This document shows positions 13,852 to 24,498 of a DNA stretch of 44,046 bases, piece after piece. The notes under the pieces were generated by a model, which ran no database searches, was not told the DNA's origin, and worked only from the letters and a program-made list of their open reading frames with translations. Where the stretch lies: positions 1 through 44,046 of the IMG/VR virus record IMGVR_UViG_3300029448_000095, one strand, 5' to 3'. The translations under genes and the position numbers were made by a program. Numbering within the stretch: position 1 is the stretch's first letter; the number at the start of each line of letters is the position of its first letter. Source of the stretch: a virus.

Positions 13852-16800
13852 ATGGTCAAATTAGCCAATAGGGCTAAGGTTTCCACATCAACAACTGGCA
13901 CTGGAACAATTACATTAGGAAGTGCAGTTGCTGGTTTTCAGACCTTTGCAGACGCTGGGGTCTCGAATGGAGAAACTGTACGCTATGTTATAGAAGATGG
14001 AAACAACTGGGAGATTGGGTACGGAGTTTATACGCATTCTGGAACGACACTTACGAGGGTAATTTCAGAAAGCTCGAACTCAGACAATGCAATAACCCTT
14101 TCTGGCTCTGCCTCTGTATTTATATCCGCAATAGCTGATGATTTAGAAAATGTAACCGCAACGACTTTTGCCGAAAAACATGTTAATGGGCAAACTGAAA
14201 TCACAGTTAAAGTTATAACGAAAACTACAGGCCATAGGTATAGCGGTACAGGGTCAAATTATGGGTATACTCTTAATGGCTCAGAGGCTCCGTACTTAAA
14301 GTTAATGGCTGGAAAGACCTATAGATTTGACCAGTCAGATTCAAGTAACTCAACCCATCCATTTCGTTTTTACTTGGATGCCGCTAAGGTTACCGCGTAT
14401 TCCACGAGTGTAACAACAAATGGAACTCCGGGTTCTTCTGGTGCGTACACGCAAATTGCAGTTACTTCATCAACTCCCTCTCTTCTTTACTATCAGTGTT
14501 CAGCTCATGGTTACATGGGAAATCAGGTTGTTGTAGAGGGGTCATCTAAAAATAATGTATCCGTTTCAGATACCGCCCCATCTACACCGCAAGCGGGTGA
14601 CCAATGGTTTAATTCTTCTGATCTTAAAATGTATATTTATTATAATGATGGTGACTCAAGTCAATGGGTTCAGGCAAGCCCAAGCGGAAATGTAACTGGG
14701 GCAAGTTTATCTTCGTTTTCTGTAGGATCAGAAGCGTCAGCATCAGGTGACGGTGGTATTGCTTATAATAATACCAGTGGTGTTTTTACCTATACCCCGC
14801 CTCTCATTGGAGGCAGTACAACTGTTTATGCTAATACATCAAGTTTGCCTTCTACAGCATCTGCCTCTACAGGAGATATGGCGTTTGTCACGGCAAATAC
14901 CCGATTTTACGTGTTCAATGGAAGTGCTTGGTACTCTGTAGCATTGACAAATACAGCCCCAACAATAGGCGGTGCATCATCAAGTTATACATTAGCTACA
15001 GATGGAACAGCAACAGTTGTAACAATAACAGGAAGCGATCCTGAATCTGATCCTCTTATTTACAGCCATACAGCAAGCGGACTAGTAAATGAAGCAACAA
15101 TCACACAAGGAACTGGTGCGAGTACTAACGTGTTTACCGTTACGCCAAGTACAAATTCGGCTCATGCGGGAAATTTTACAGTTACGTTTTCAATAACTGA
15201 CGGTGCGAATGTAGCAAATTCTGTAAGTTCATTTACCCTTCTTTTTGAGAATCCAATATCTATCGGTTCAGCGTTACAAGTTGGAACAAGAGGCGTAAAT
15301 AACGGAACAAATAGTACATTTGCTGATAGTTCGTCTTCAACCCACACTATTACACCTACAGGCGATGTATATCAAACAGCAATTACTCCATATAAAGGAA
15401 ACGCTACGGTAGGGCTTAATTCTATTTATTTTGATGGTAGCGATCATTTAGCATTGCCCGCAAGCCACGCAGATTGGAATTTGGGAACAGGAGATTTTAC
15501 TTTAGAATGTTGGTTTAAGCATAACGCTTCAACAGCGGCAGATACGCAGTTTATTTCATGGCAAGGTGGTGGCGGTAACTTTGGTTGGGAAAGCCAAGGG
15601 GCAACCAGAACCATGACCCCTTATTATTATCATGGCGGATACCCAGCGGGAACAAGCGGTGTAGGTGGTAATATAGATAAAAATAAAGCTGAATGGCATC
15701 ATGGCGTTTGGACAAGGCATTCTGGCACATTAAAATTTTATCTTGATGGACGAGAACTTCAATCAGGAGCTTATACTACTGATATATCTTCTGGTACACC
15801 TTTAATCGGTAAATACTCTGGGGGCCAAAATTATACTGGTCACATGAGCAATATAAGAATTGTAAAGGGAACGGCAGTTTATACAGGCGAATTTACACCT
15901 TCTACAGCACCTTTAACAGCTATATCGGGAACAGTGTTTTTATTAAATGGTGTTAACTTTACAGACAGTTCTTCAACTGGTCATGCAATTACAGTTGGTG
16001 GCGACCCAAAGATAAAAACTGACCACCCTTTTACTATTCTAAACCGTTGGCAACCATCATACGGTGGATCAGCTTATTTTGATGGAACAGGAGATTATCT
16101 AACTTCAGCGTCTTCATCTGATTACGCAATCGGATCAGGGGATGATTGGACAGTTGAACTTTGGTTCTACGCTACAGCACATACAAGCGGTCTTTATCAC
16201 AGCCATACGTCAGCTTTACCTAGTAGCAATCAAGGTCATGGGCTTGGAATTTCTAATGCAAGTAAACTTTTATTGTATCAAAATGGAAGCAACCAAACAG
16301 TTGATTCCCCTACTGTTATTTTAAATCAATGGAATCATGTAGCAATTACAAGAGCGAGTGGTTCAAAAAAAGTCTTTCTTAACGGTGCATTAGTAAAAAC
16401 AATTTCCGAAACTGAAGCCTATACTGGAACATATATGACAGTGGGGGGTTATTACTCCACAAGCTTTTTAATGAATGGGTACATTGCAGATTTTAATTAT
16501 ATTAAAGGAACTGCGAAGTACACAAGTGCGTTTACCCCGCCAACATCATTGGTAAGTAATCATTCTAATACAAAGTTAAAGTTAAATTTTGCTCAAGCGG
16601 GGATTTTTGATTTCTCGCAAAAAAATAGTATGGCGTTAACAGGCAATGTACAAGAAAGTACAACTCAAACAAAATATTCTACTACAAATATGAAATTTGA
16701 TGGCAGTGGAGATTACATATTAATTGATGATCCTATTTTTGCAGTAGGTAAAGGTGATTTTCAAGTTCAATTTTGGGCTTATCAGTTAGACACAAGTGAT

Positions 16801-17787
16801 CGTGGTTACTTTCACTGCGGAACAAACCCAACTGGCTCAAGCACAAATGGTTTTGCTTTAGCATCTTCTGGTGGTGCAGTTTGGTCATATCACACTGGTT
16901 ATACGCAAGGCGGTTCAGTTTCGGCTAACACTTGGAATCACCTTGTTTATGTAAGAAGAAATGGCAGACAACAGTGTTTTGTGAATGGCACGAGAGTAAT
17001 AGATAGAGCAAGTACAGAGGATTACACAGGAACAAAAATGTTAATTGGTGGGTATTACTCATCATCAAATTTGTTTAATGGCTATATAGAAGATTTTCAG
17101 TTTATAAAAGGTCATACGACTTATCCTTTTGAGCGTCCTCAGTCGGCTTTAACGGCTGTTAGTGGAACATCGTTACAGTTTGCTACGACATCAAGTATAC
17201 CTTCAAGCCCGAATGGGTTAACTTTAACAACCCCAGATGGAACGCCTACTGTTTCTTCTTTTACCCCAACAGATAATCCATCTAGTTATTCTTATTATTA
17301 CAATGGAAGTTCGTCACATAAAATTGCCGCAAATACTGCAATTAATCTTGGAAATGGTGACTTTACGATTGAAGGATTTTTCTGGATTGACCCTACTCTA
17401 GCCTCTACCTATGGAACTTTATTTGACACAAGAGACGGTGCGGGAGGTGGTAATGACAATGGTGCATTCGGGTTAGCCGTTACTACTGCTAATATGTATG
17501 TGTGGTCAGGTGCTAAGATTATTCCTGATTTCCCAACTGTAACTGGTAGGTGGAATCATCTTGTGTATCAGCGGAAAACTATTAGTGGAACATCAACACA
17601 TCAGATGTTCAGAGATGGCGTTCTCGTTGGTTCATCAACAACAGCACGAACTTTTGATAATCATCCAATCTATTTTGGCAAATCAGAGTACGCTGATTGG
17701 AGTAGATTTTATATGACTGATTTTAGATTAGTTAAAGGAACAGCTATTTACAATACGTCGTTCACTCCACCTACAGGAGCATTATAA
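13852..17787 (+). CDS. Giant tail fibre with cupredoxin-like and four LamG-like domains
   Basis: A 1311-residue multidomain fibre. In order: an N-terminal virion-attachment-like beta domain (1-105); a cupredoxin-like domain (about 118-230) with H169, C216, H219 and M222 in the type-1 copper arrangement; a short module [28 protein letters not shown] (240-282) repeated in the next gene; an Ig/cadherin-like domain (about 366-468); and four concanavalin/LamG-like domains (about 524-690, 740-900, 946-1100, 1146-1311), each with an F/YxDGS-like opening, a W(N/H)H core strand and a closing F-x-x-KGTA-x-Y segment. LamG-like domains bind glycans, so this is a likely receptor-binding fibre. AGGG precedes ATG 13852. 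The C-terminal half is paralogous to the gene at 19580. Confidence 0.85.
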   Translation: MVKLANRAKVSTSTTGTGTITLGSAVAGFQTFADAGVSNGETVRYVIEDGNNWEIGYGVYTHSGTTLTRVISESSNSDNAITLSGSASVFISAIADDLENVTATTFAEKHVNGQTEITVKVITKTTGHRYSGTGSNYGYTLNGSEAPYLKLMAGKTYRFDQSDSSNSTHPFRFYLDAAKVTAYSTSVTTNGTPGSSGAYTQIAVTSSTPSLLYYQCSAHGYMGNQVVVEGSSKNNVSVSDTAPSTPQAGDQWFNSSDLKMYIYYNDGDSSQWVQASPSGNVTGASLSSFSVGSEASASGDGGIAYNNTSGVFTYTPPLIGGSTTVYANTSSLPSTASASTGDMAFVTANTRFYVFNGSAWYSVALTNTAPTIGGASSSYTLATDGTATVVTITGSDPESDPLIYSHTASGLVNEATITQGTGASTNVFTVTPSTNSAHAGNFTVTFSITDGANVANSVSSFTLLFENPISIGSALQVGTRGVNNGTNSTFADSSSSTHTITPTGDVYQTAITPYKGNATVGLNSIYFDGSDHLALPASHADWNLGTGDFTLECWFKHNASTAADTQFISWQGGGGNFGWESQGATRTMTPYYYHGGYPAGTSGVGGNIDKNKAEWHHGVWTRHSGTLKFYLDGRELQSGAYTTDISSGTPLIGKYSGGQNYTGHMSNIRIVKGTAVYTGEFTPSTAPLTAISGTVFLLNGVNFTDSSSTGHAITVGGDPKIKTDHPFTILNRWQPSYGGSAYFDGTGDYLTSASSSDYAIGSGDDWTVELWFYATAHTSGLYHSHTSALPSSNQGHGLGISNASKLLLYQNGSNQTVDSPTVILNQWNHVAITRASGSKKVFLNGALVKTISETEAYTGTYMTVGGYYSTSFLMNGYIADFNYIKGTAKYTSAFTPPTSLVSNHSNTKLKLNFAQAGIFDFSQKNSMALTGNVQESTTQTKYSTTNMKFDGSGDYILIDDPIFAVGKGDFQVQFWAYQLDTSDRGYFHCGTNPTGSSTNGFALASSGGAVWSYHTGYTQGGSVSANTWNHLVYVRRNGRQQCFVNGTRVIDRASTEDYTGTKMLIGGYYSSSNLFNGYIEDFQFIKGHTTYPFERPQSALTAVSGTSLQFATTSSIPSSPNGLTLTTPDGTPTVSSFTPTDNPSSYSYYYNGSSSHKIAANTAINLGNGDFTIEGFFWIDPTLASTYGTLFDTRDGAGGGNDNGAFGLAVTTANMYVWSGAKIIPDFPTVTGRWNHLVYQRKTISGTSTHQMFRDGVLVGSSTTARTFDNHPIYFGKSEYADWSRFYMTDFRLVKGTAIYNTSFTPPTGAL
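14203..14541 (+). other. Cupredoxin-like domain in the tail fibre
   Basis: Residues about 118-230 of the fibre at 13852. Ligand candidates are H169 (codon at 14356), C216 (14497), H219 (14506) and M222 (14515). The C-x-x-H-x-x-M spacing is that of amicyanin, followed by GNQVVVE as the last strand. Strands before it ([27 protein letters not shown]) match the plastocyanin/amicyanin order. Confidence 0.65.
14328..14337 (+). repeat. Copy 3 of the TGACCAGTCA motif
   Basis: TGACCAGTCA in the cupredoxin-bearing fibre gene, encoding part of FDQSD. Confidence 0.7.
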
Positions 17788-19223
17788 TGGCGTTAAATTT
17801 TCCAAACTCTCCTTCTAACGGTGATACCGCAACATTAGGTGGGATAACTTATACTTATTACTCATCAAGCGGTACGTGGCAAAGCACATCTATTGCTGGA
17901 GGAGTTTCGGTATCTGATACGCCACCAACAAGCCCTGCTAACGGTGATTTATATTACGACAGTACAGAGTTAGCTTTGTTTGCTTATTATAACGATGGTA
18001 GTTCTGCACAATGGGTACAAGCCAATCCAAGTGGTGCATCGTCTAGTCTCTCTGTAGCAACAGCTTCAGCAAGCGGATCAGGCTCTTTAGCTTATAATAG
18101 CACTACAAATACATTAACTTTTACTCCCGCCGTTACTGGAGGGGGAACTTTTGATTCTTTAACAGATACTACAGTATCTACGTCAGACCCGACAATAACC
18201 GCTAACCCTTCTGCTACTGGACATTTATGGGTAAATAAAACAAGCGGTGAGTCTTATATTTGTACGGATGCAACTAATAATGCAAATATTTGGACTAACA
18301 TTGGGGGTGGTCTTGGCGATGTTTCTCCCTTTACAGCTACTGGTGGAACAATTTCAACAGTCGGTGCTAATAAAGTCCATGTTTTTACATCAAGTGCTAA
18401 CTTTGTTGTTTCTGGCGGCTCTAGAACAGTAAATTGGATGATTGTTGCGGGTGGTGGAACTGGCGGGGGTCGTCACGGAGGTGGCGGAGGTGCCGGAGGT
18501 TTACTAACAGGATCATCTACTTTAACTACAGGAACTCACGCAGTTGTTATTGGTGCGGGCGGAGCTACTAATACAGCGGGGACTACTGGTGCTTCTGGTT
18601 CTAATTCTACATTTAACTCAAACACTGCAATAGGCGGCGGAGGTGGAGGAGCTTATGCTTCTAATACTGCGGCGGCTACTAATGGTGGTTCTGGAGGCGG
18701 TGGAGGTTCTCATAATAATTTAAGTACAGCGGGTACTGGAACGACAGGCCAAGGAAATAATGGCGGTCAAGGTGCGGGTGCAAGAGCTGGTGACGCTAGA
18801 ATTTCTGGTGGCGGTGGTGGTGCTGGCGGAGCGGGTACTACTGGTGATGATAGTCCCGCGGTTCCGGGTGACGGCGGTGATGGCTTACAAAACAATTTAG
18901 ACGGAAACAACTACTATTATGCTGGTGGTGGCGGAGGTGGAAACTGGGCAAGTACTGTCAGTGCGGGCGATGGCGGCCTTGGCGGCGGTGGCGGCGGCGG
19001 TATGCAAGGTGGAGGAACTGCGGGTTCTGGTGGCGGTTCAGCAAGAACTGCGGGTGGAGACGGTTTACAATCAAACGTGGGAACAGGAAACTCTGCGGGT
19101 GGAGCTGGTGGAGCTAACACTGGAAGTGGAGGCGGAGGTTCAGGTCAAAGTAATTACGGTAACTACACTGGTGATGGTGGGGCTGGTGGCTCTGGAATTG
19201 TTATTCTTAGCTATGCAACTTAG
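17787..19223 (+). CDS. Glycine-rich tail adhesin
   Basis: A 478-residue fibre-type protein. The N-terminus (ALNFPNSPSNGDTATLGGIT) and the module DTPPTSPANGDLYYDS/YYNDGSSAQWVQAN are shared with the neighbouring fibres. Residues about 217-471 are dominated by Gly with Ala, Ser, Thr and Asn in GGGG runs, ending GGSGIVILSYAT, a pattern I know from marine tail proteins. Long poly-glycine segments in the T4-like S16 gp38 adhesin form packed polyglycine-II helices with variable loops that touch the receptor; a comparable fold is likely here but not shown. The start ATG overlaps the previous stop (TAATG). Confidence 0.8.
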   Translation: MALNFPNSPSNGDTATLGGITYTYYSSSGTWQSTSIAGGVSVSDTPPTSPANGDLYYDSTELALFAYYNDGSSAQWVQANPSGASSSLSVATASASGSGSLAYNSTTNTLTFTPAVTGGGTFDSLTDTTVSTSDPTITANPSATGHLWVNKTSGESYICTDATNNANIWTNIGGGLGDVSPFTATGGTISTVGANKVHVFTSSANFVVSGGSRTVNWMIVAGGGTGGGRHGGGGGAGGLLTGSSTLTTGTHAVVIGAGGATNTAGTTGASGSNSTFNSNTAIGGGGGGAYASNTAAATNGGSGGGGGSHNNLSTAGTGTTGQGNNGGQGAGARAGDARISGGGGGAGGAGTTGDDSPAVPGDGGDGLQNNLDGNNYYYAGGGGGGNWASTVSAGDGGLGGGGGGGMQGGGTAGSGGGSARTAGGDGLQSNVGTGNSAGGAGGANTGSGGGGSGQSNYGNYTGDGGAGGSGIVILSYAT

Positions 19224-19232
19224 AGGTTTAAA

Positions 19233-19580
19233 ATGGCACATTACGCAAAAGTTGTAGATGGAAAAGTAACGCAAGTTATCGTTGCAGAAGCAGACTTTTT
19301 TGACACTTTCGTCGATACAAGTCCGGGCGAATGGATACAGACCTCTTATAACACACTAAAAGGCGTTCACCAAACTGGCGGTACTCAGTTACGAAAGAAT
19401 TTTGCGGGAATAGGTTTTGATTACGATAGAACCAGAGATGCTTTTATCCCGCCGAAACCCTTTGCCTCTTGGGTATTAGATGAAGATACTTGTGTGTATG
19501 AGCCTCCAACGGCATATCCTACTGATGGGAAAATGTATGAATGGGATGAAGATAATACAACTTGGAAGGAAGTTACTTAA
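19233..19580 (+). CDS. Conserved marine-phage tail-region protein
   Basis: A 115-residue protein (AHYAKVVDGKVTQVIVAEAD; EWIQTSYNTLKGVHQTGGTQ; IPPKPFASWVLDEDTCVYEP; TAYPTDGKMYEWDEDNTTWK) of a type very common next to fibre genes in cyanophages and other ocean phages. It may be a fibre tip, chaperone or spacer; no function has been shown to my knowledge. It starts 9 bases after the glycine-rich gene (GAGG upstream) and its stop overlaps the next start (TAATG). Confidence 0.8.
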   Translation: MAHYAKVVDGKVTQVIVAEADFFDTFVDTSPGEWIQTSYNTLKGVHQTGGTQLRKNFAGIGFDYDRTRDAFIPPKPFASWVLDEDTCVYEPPTAYPTDGKMYEWDEDNTTWKEVT

Positions 19581-22500
19581 TGGCGCAAAATTTCCCAGAC
19601 AGCCCATCAAACGGAGCAACACAAGCGTTTAATGGAATTACATATACTTATAATTCGTCAAAAGCAATTTGGACAGCTAAGACTTCTGCGGGAATTTCGT
19701 TAACTGATTTGTCGGTAGGTGCAGAGCCTTCTGCTAGTGGCAACGGCGATGTAAGCTATAACAATACAACAGGAGTTATTACTTATACTCCTCCAGTACT
19801 ATCGTCTGGTGGCACAACAACGGTTTATAATACAGCGTCTTTATTACCTCTTTCTGGTAATTCTGATGGCGATATGGCTTTTGCTAAAGATAATAATCGA
19901 TTTTACGTTTGGAACGGTGCGGGGTGGTATTCAGTTGCACTTGTTAACGCATCTCCAACGATTTCTAGCGGTGTTTCTTCTACTGTAACTCTTGCAACAG
20001 ATGGAACCGCTACTGTTATTACAATTACAGCGTCAGACCCAGAAGGAACTTCATTAAACTATGCTTATAGTGTTACAAGCGGTTCTCTTACAAACGGCGG
20101 TGGAGCGACAGCAACCGTAGCCCAAGGCACAGGCGCAAGCACTAATGTATTTACTGTTACTCCTACAACAAATCAAAGCTATGCGGGAACTTTTACTCTT
20201 ACGTTTACTGCTTCTGATGGGGTTAATACGGCAACGTCTGCGGGAGCTTTTAGTTTAGTTTTCAGTGTGCCTCAAACTAGAGGAACAGCACTTAAAGTTA
20301 AAACATCTGGAAATAATGGTAGAACAAACGCTGTATTTGATGACAGTTCTTCAAGTAATCATACTTTAACTGCAAATGGGGATGCTTACCAATCAACTTT
20401 TAATCCTTATTTTCCAGAGACAGGCTATTGGGGAGTAAAATTTGCCGCAAAAGTCGATCAATTAAATTTTGCATCAGTTGATTTAGGAACTGGTAATTTT
20501 ACGATTGAGGCGTGGGTTAACCCTGACAATTTAACTGGATACCATGCTATGATTGCGCATGACAATACTTCAAACTCTTATTTTCAATTTCATATGAATG
20601 GAGCGCATCTTGAATTTTATGAAGCGGCTGTTTTAAGGGCTTCAAACGTTATGGTTGCAAACGAATGGCAACACGTTGCTTTAACAAAGAACACATCAAC
20701 TAGCCCCAATACATTTACAATTTATCGTAATGGCGTACAAGTAGCGCAAGCTACACACGGAACGGCTGTTAGGCATATTAATAGAATTGGAAACTATGCG
20801 GCTGGAAATACTACCGAAGGTTTTCAAGGTAAAATGACAAATGTAAGACTTTCTAATACTTTGAGATATACAGGAAATTTTACAAACCCTATGGAACCGT
20901 TTACATCAGATAGCAATACTCTTTTACTTGCTTGTGCATCAAACAGATTCATCGATAATAGTTCTAACGCAGTATCGCTTACCTCAACAAATGATAGTTC
21001 AGTATTACCATTTACTCCTTTTAAAGCTAGTGATGTTTGGGAAGCAGATGAAGGTGGTTCTATGTATCTTGATGGTGCGGGGGATTATTTAGCCGTTCCT
21101 GATAGTACAGATTTTACTTTCACAGGAGACTTTACGGCTGAATGTTGGCACTACGCTACGTCACATAAACAGTTGCAAGGTATTATTGCTTTTCAATCAG
21201 ATGGTGAGTCAAATGGTTTTGCTCTTGTTGGTGGTGCGAGTGCAACAAAGTACCATTTAAATGTTAAAATGGCTACAATGGACACTACTTCAACTATGAT
21301 TTTAAACCAATGGAATCACGTTGCATTAGTTAGATATGGGTCTGGAAGTGGCAATGTAAAAATTTATATTAACGGAGTTGCTGACGCTACAACTACTACC
21401 CAGACAGCAACAGTTACAAAAATTTCTAATCCTAGTTTTGGTAGACCTCCGGGGTTTACTACTAGAGATTATTTAGGTTGGATTGCTGATGCTAGAATTT
21501 CAAATACTGCAAGGTATACTTCTAATTTTACTCCACCTACTGCACCTCTAGGTGTAGACAGCAACACAAAACTTAAAGTAAATTTTGATCAAGCGGGAAT
21601 ACATGACACTGCGGCCACTCATTCTTTAAAATTATATAGTGGTGTTTCAGAAAGCACAAGTCAGGTTAAGTACGCAACAACATCAGTTTATTATAATGGG
21701 TCTTACATAAAATCAACAAACGAAAGTTTTATTGTTGGTGAAGGCGATATGCAAATTCAATTTTGGCTATACATGCCCGCAGTTGGTGGTAATCAGGGTT
21801 TTTTCCATTGTTCAGCAAACCCGCAAGGTTCTTCGACAGACGGTTTTGCAATGTACAGTGCGGGAGGAACAATTTATTTGTACCACGGACCGGGAGGCTC
21901 TGGTTGGACATCATCGTCTACAATGCCTACAAACCAATGGGTTCATCACGTATACTTAAGGCGAAACGGAAAATTACAACATTTCCAAAATGGTGTTCGG
22001 CAAGTTGATATTGCGAATACAGCAAACTGGACTGGTACTGTAATAAATATAGGTAACAATTATGATACTAATAATTTCTTAACAGGATACATGGAAGACT
22101 TTGAGTTTTTAAATGGGCATACTACTTACCCAAATGAAAGACCTCAAGAAGCTTTAACAGCTGTAAGTGGTACAGGGTTACAATTTGCAAACGCATCAAG
22201 CATACCTTCAAGTCCAAACGGGCTTACTCTTTCTACTACAGAAGGTACGCCTGTCGTTTCATCCTTCTCACCGCCTTACTCGGATATGGCTTATAGTATA
22301 TATTATGATGGCTCTAGTATGCATACTGTTTCGGCCAGTACTAATATTCACCTTGGAACTGGTGACTTTACAGTTGAGGGACATTTTTACATAGTAGAAC
22401 AAGTAGGAACTTACGATGCGTTGTTTGGTTGTCGTTTAGCTAATAATGCAAACGGTTTTGCAATGGCTTTTACAGCTTCTAAAATGTATGTTTATTGCGC

Positions 22501-22783
22501 ACCTGATTATGTTATCGACAATATTCCTTATGAATACAAAAAATGGATGCACATTGCTTATCAAAGAAAAACAATTTCAGGAACGGCAACACACCAATTT
22601 TATAGAGACGGTATTTTAATTGGTGAAGGTACTGTAGCAAAAAATTATTTAAGTCAAGGAATGTATATTGGTGGTGATTTAAATGGAGGCGAAAACTTTA
22701 AAGGGTATGTAAGTGACTTTAGAATTATTAAAGGTACAGCTATTTATAGTAAATCTTTCACACCGCCTTCAGCGGCCCTCTAA
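19580..22783 (+). CDS. Giant LamG-type tail fibre, paralogue of the fibre at 13852
   Basis: A 1067-residue fibre. I start it at ATG 19580 (MAQNFPDSPSNGATQAFNGI), which overlaps the previous stop and gives the same N-terminus as the glycine-rich gene; an upstream ATG at 19562 adds six residues only. Domains: N-terminal module (1-40), an Ig/cadherin-like domain (about 124-229) and four LamG-like domains (about 291-440, 493-655, 704-857, 907-1067). The last two match the last two of the 13852 product closely, including [18 protein letters not shown] and [12 protein letters not shown]. It lacks the cupredoxin-like domain. Probable glycan-binding receptor fibre. Confidence 0.85.
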   Translation: MAQNFPDSPSNGATQAFNGITYTYNSSKAIWTAKTSAGISLTDLSVGAEPSASGNGDVSYNNTTGVITYTPPVLSSGGTTTVYNTASLLPLSGNSDGDMAFAKDNNRFYVWNGAGWYSVALVNASPTISSGVSSTVTLATDGTATVITITASDPEGTSLNYAYSVTSGSLTNGGGATATVAQGTGASTNVFTVTPTTNQSYAGTFTLTFTASDGVNTATSAGAFSLVFSVPQTRGTALKVKTSGNNGRTNAVFDDSSSSNHTLTANGDAYQSTFNPYFPETGYWGVKFAAKVDQLNFASVDLGTGNFTIEAWVNPDNLTGYHAMIAHDNTSNSYFQFHMNGAHLEFYEAAVLRASNVMVANEWQHVALTKNTSTSPNTFTIYRNGVQVAQATHGTAVRHINRIGNYAAGNTTEGFQGKMTNVRLSNTLRYTGNFTNPMEPFTSDSNTLLLACASNRFIDNSSNAVSLTSTNDSSVLPFTPFKASDVWEADEGGSMYLDGAGDYLAVPDSTDFTFTGDFTAECWHYATSHKQLQGIIAFQSDGESNGFALVGGASATKYHLNVKMATMDTTSTMILNQWNHVALVRYGSGSGNVKIYINGVADATTTTQTATVTKISNPSFGRPPGFTTRDYLGWIADARISNTARYTSNFTPPTAPLGVDSNTKLKVNFDQAGIHDTAATHSLKLYSGVSESTSQVKYATTSVYYNGSYIKSTNESFIVGEGDMQIQFWLYMPAVGGNQGFFHCSANPQGSSTDGFAMYSAGGTIYLYHGPGGSGWTSSSTMPTNQWVHHVYLRRNGKLQHFQNGVRQVDIANTANWTGTVINIGNNYDTNNFLTGYMEDFEFLNGHTTYPNERPQEALTAVSGTGLQFANASSIPSSPNGLTLSTTEGTPVVSSFSPPYSDMAYSIYYDGSSMHTVSASTNIHLGTGDFTVEGHFYIVEQVGTYDALFGCRLANNANGFAMAFTASKMYVYCAPDYVIDNIPYEYKKWMHIAYQRKTISGTATHQFYRDGILIGEGTVAKNYLSQGMYIGGDLNGGENFKGYVSDFRIIKGTAIYSKSFTPPSAAL

Positions 22784-22786
22784 CAG

Positions 22787-24496
22787 ATGTTTTTAGGGGG
22801 AGGCCCACTCGCCAGTCAACCGATTGGAGCAACTCCTGTTGCGGCGAGTACAAGTCACAGTTTAACAGCAAGTAACATTGTTGCTCAAAGTCCTGTTCTT
22901 GCAAGTACAGCCGTTGGTCAAGTTCACAGCTTAACAGCTACAGCTTTAGTATCGAACAATCCTGTTTTTGGAACGCCAGCCTCATCTGCCACAGTTACTC
23001 AATCTTTAACTGCAAACAATATTACATCAGGGCAACCATCATGCGGAAGCCCAGTATTAAGTCATCTTTATGTACTCACAGCTTCGGGCATTACTACGTC
23101 GGCAACTGAAGTTTCCGCTGCAACAATAACCCAAACCCATGTTCTGACCAGTCAAAACTTAGTTTCTGGTCAACCTCAGATACCAACAGCTACCCTGTCT
23201 ATGCTCCAACAGCTCTCAGCATCAGGGATTTTGGCTCAACCACCCACTTTTGGGACTACTGTTCTTGGACACGGCTATGCGTTTACTCCAAATGCGTTAG
23301 TTACGAATGCCCCAGTCGTTACAAGTCCATCAATATCTCAGACGCATACACTATCGCCTACGCCTTCTCCTGAAGCGATACTTACTGGAAGCCCTATTGT
23401 TTCCAGCGTCGCATTGGGACAGATACAAACATTATCGACTACGGATGTCGTTTTAGGAAATCCAGTACTTGCATCGACTTCTATAAGTCAATTGCACAAT
23501 GCGGTAGCAAATGAGTTACTTTCTGGAACCCCATTTTTAGAAAACTCTAACACACAAATAACTAATAATATAATTGCTTCTGATCTTGTGTTCAGAGACC
23601 CTAGATTTGGCAGTCCTGTAATAGCTGTGAATTCAGCTCTATCGTGTTCAGACTTAGTAACCCAACAAGTTGTTTTTGGAACATCTGTAGTTGTTCAGGT
23701 TCAAAATATTGGAACCAACAATATTGTTGCAACGCCTGTTATTCCAGCGGTAGCACTTGGGCAACATCACGGCCTTACAACAGGCGACGTAACATTTGGA
23801 CCAGTACTATATCAACCTTTCTTGTGGAAAGTTAATATTGTTTTTAGTACTGGAGATGTCATCCACGGTAATCCCGTTGTAGGATCAGCGGCTTTAAGTC
23901 AGACACAAATCTTAACGACTGCAAATGTTGTAACTACCCCAGTTATACCATCTGTAGCTCTAGGACAGCTTCATACAATTTCAGTTCCAAGCCTTGTTAC
24001 TGGAAACTTTAATTTAGGATCGCCATTAGCGGGTCAAGTTCATCCATTTATTGCAGATGCAATTTTGGCACAACCACCAACTTTTGGGTCACCGTCCCAG
24101 TTTATGCGGTTTGATTTTAAAGTTAAGGACGATGTTCTCGTTACCGTTCCACCATATGTAGGGTCAATATTCCCAGCATTTAATGTACCACAAACATTTA
24201 CTTTTAACAAAATAACCTCATCCGCTATTGTTTTTGGTAGCCCAAATTGTTTCTCTCACAATAGTCTGAATCCATCCTCAATTGTAACAACAGTAAGCAT
24301 TCCAAGTACAGCTATAAACGGGGCCGACAATATAATAACAACCCCAATAACTGGTATTCCATCTCTGCATGTAGTCGATGGCTTCTGGACTTATGGGCTT
24401 ATTTCACAAGGCATTACGCCTCCCAACTATGCTACACTCTCAACAACAGCCGCGAATACAAGTATTTGGCGGGACTTTAATAAATATGGAACTTAA
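22787..24496 (+). CDS. Repeat protein of the tail-fibre region
   Basis: A 569-residue protein made of many degenerate repeats of about 22 residues, each like H-x-L-T-A-x-x-I-V-x-x-x-P-V-x-G-S-x-x-L-S-Q (for example GQVHSLTATALVSNNPVFGT). Repeats are clear to about residue 420, then weaken. The C-terminal ~130 residues are different. The regular hydrophobic pattern suggests an elongated beta fibre shaft. No catalytic motif is visible. No Shine-Dalgarno precedes ATG 22787, which is three bases after the preceding stop, so reinitiation is likely. Related repeat proteins occur in marine phage tail clusters, but I know no function. Confidence 0.65.
   Translation: MFLGGGPLASQPIGATPVAASTSHSLTASNIVAQSPVLASTAVGQVHSLTATALVSNNPVFGTPASSATVTQSLTANNITSGQPSCGSPVLSHLYVLTASGITTSATEVSAATITQTHVLTSQNLVSGQPQIPTATLSMLQQLSASGILAQPPTFGTTVLGHGYAFTPNALVTNAPVVTSPSISQTHTLSPTPSPEAILTGSPIVSSVALGQIQTLSTTDVVLGNPVLASTSISQLHNAVANELLSGTPFLENSNTQITNNIIASDLVFRDPRFGSPVIAVNSALSCSDLVTQQVVFGTSVVVQVQNIGTNNIVATPVIPAVALGQHHGLTTGDVTFGPVLYQPFLWKVNIVFSTGDVIHGNPVVGSAALSQTQILTTANVVTTPVIPSVALGQLHTISVPSLVTGNFNLGSPLAGQVHPFIADAILAQPPTFGSPSQFMRFDFKVKDDVLVTVPPYVGSIFPAFNVPQTFTFNKITSSAIVFGSPNCFSHNSLNPSSIVTTVSIPSTAINGADNIITTPITGIPSLHVVDGFWTYGLISQGITPPNYATLSTTAANTSIWRDFNKYGT
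23142..23154 (+). repeat. Copy 4 of the motif, extended form TTCTGACCAGTCA
   Basis: The 13-base form in the repeat-protein gene at 22787, read in the frame V-L-T-S-Q, unlike copies 5-7. Confidence 0.8.
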
Positions 24497-24498
24497 AT

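Noticed and set aside
18917-19120. Proline-rich ORF on the - strand
   Set aside because: It is the antisense of the GGN codons in the glycine-rich adhesin; proline codons arise automatically.
19562-19579. Upstream ATG for the second giant fibre
   Set aside because: ATG 19580 gives the MAxNFPxSPSNG start seen in the sister fibre gene and makes a TAATG junction.
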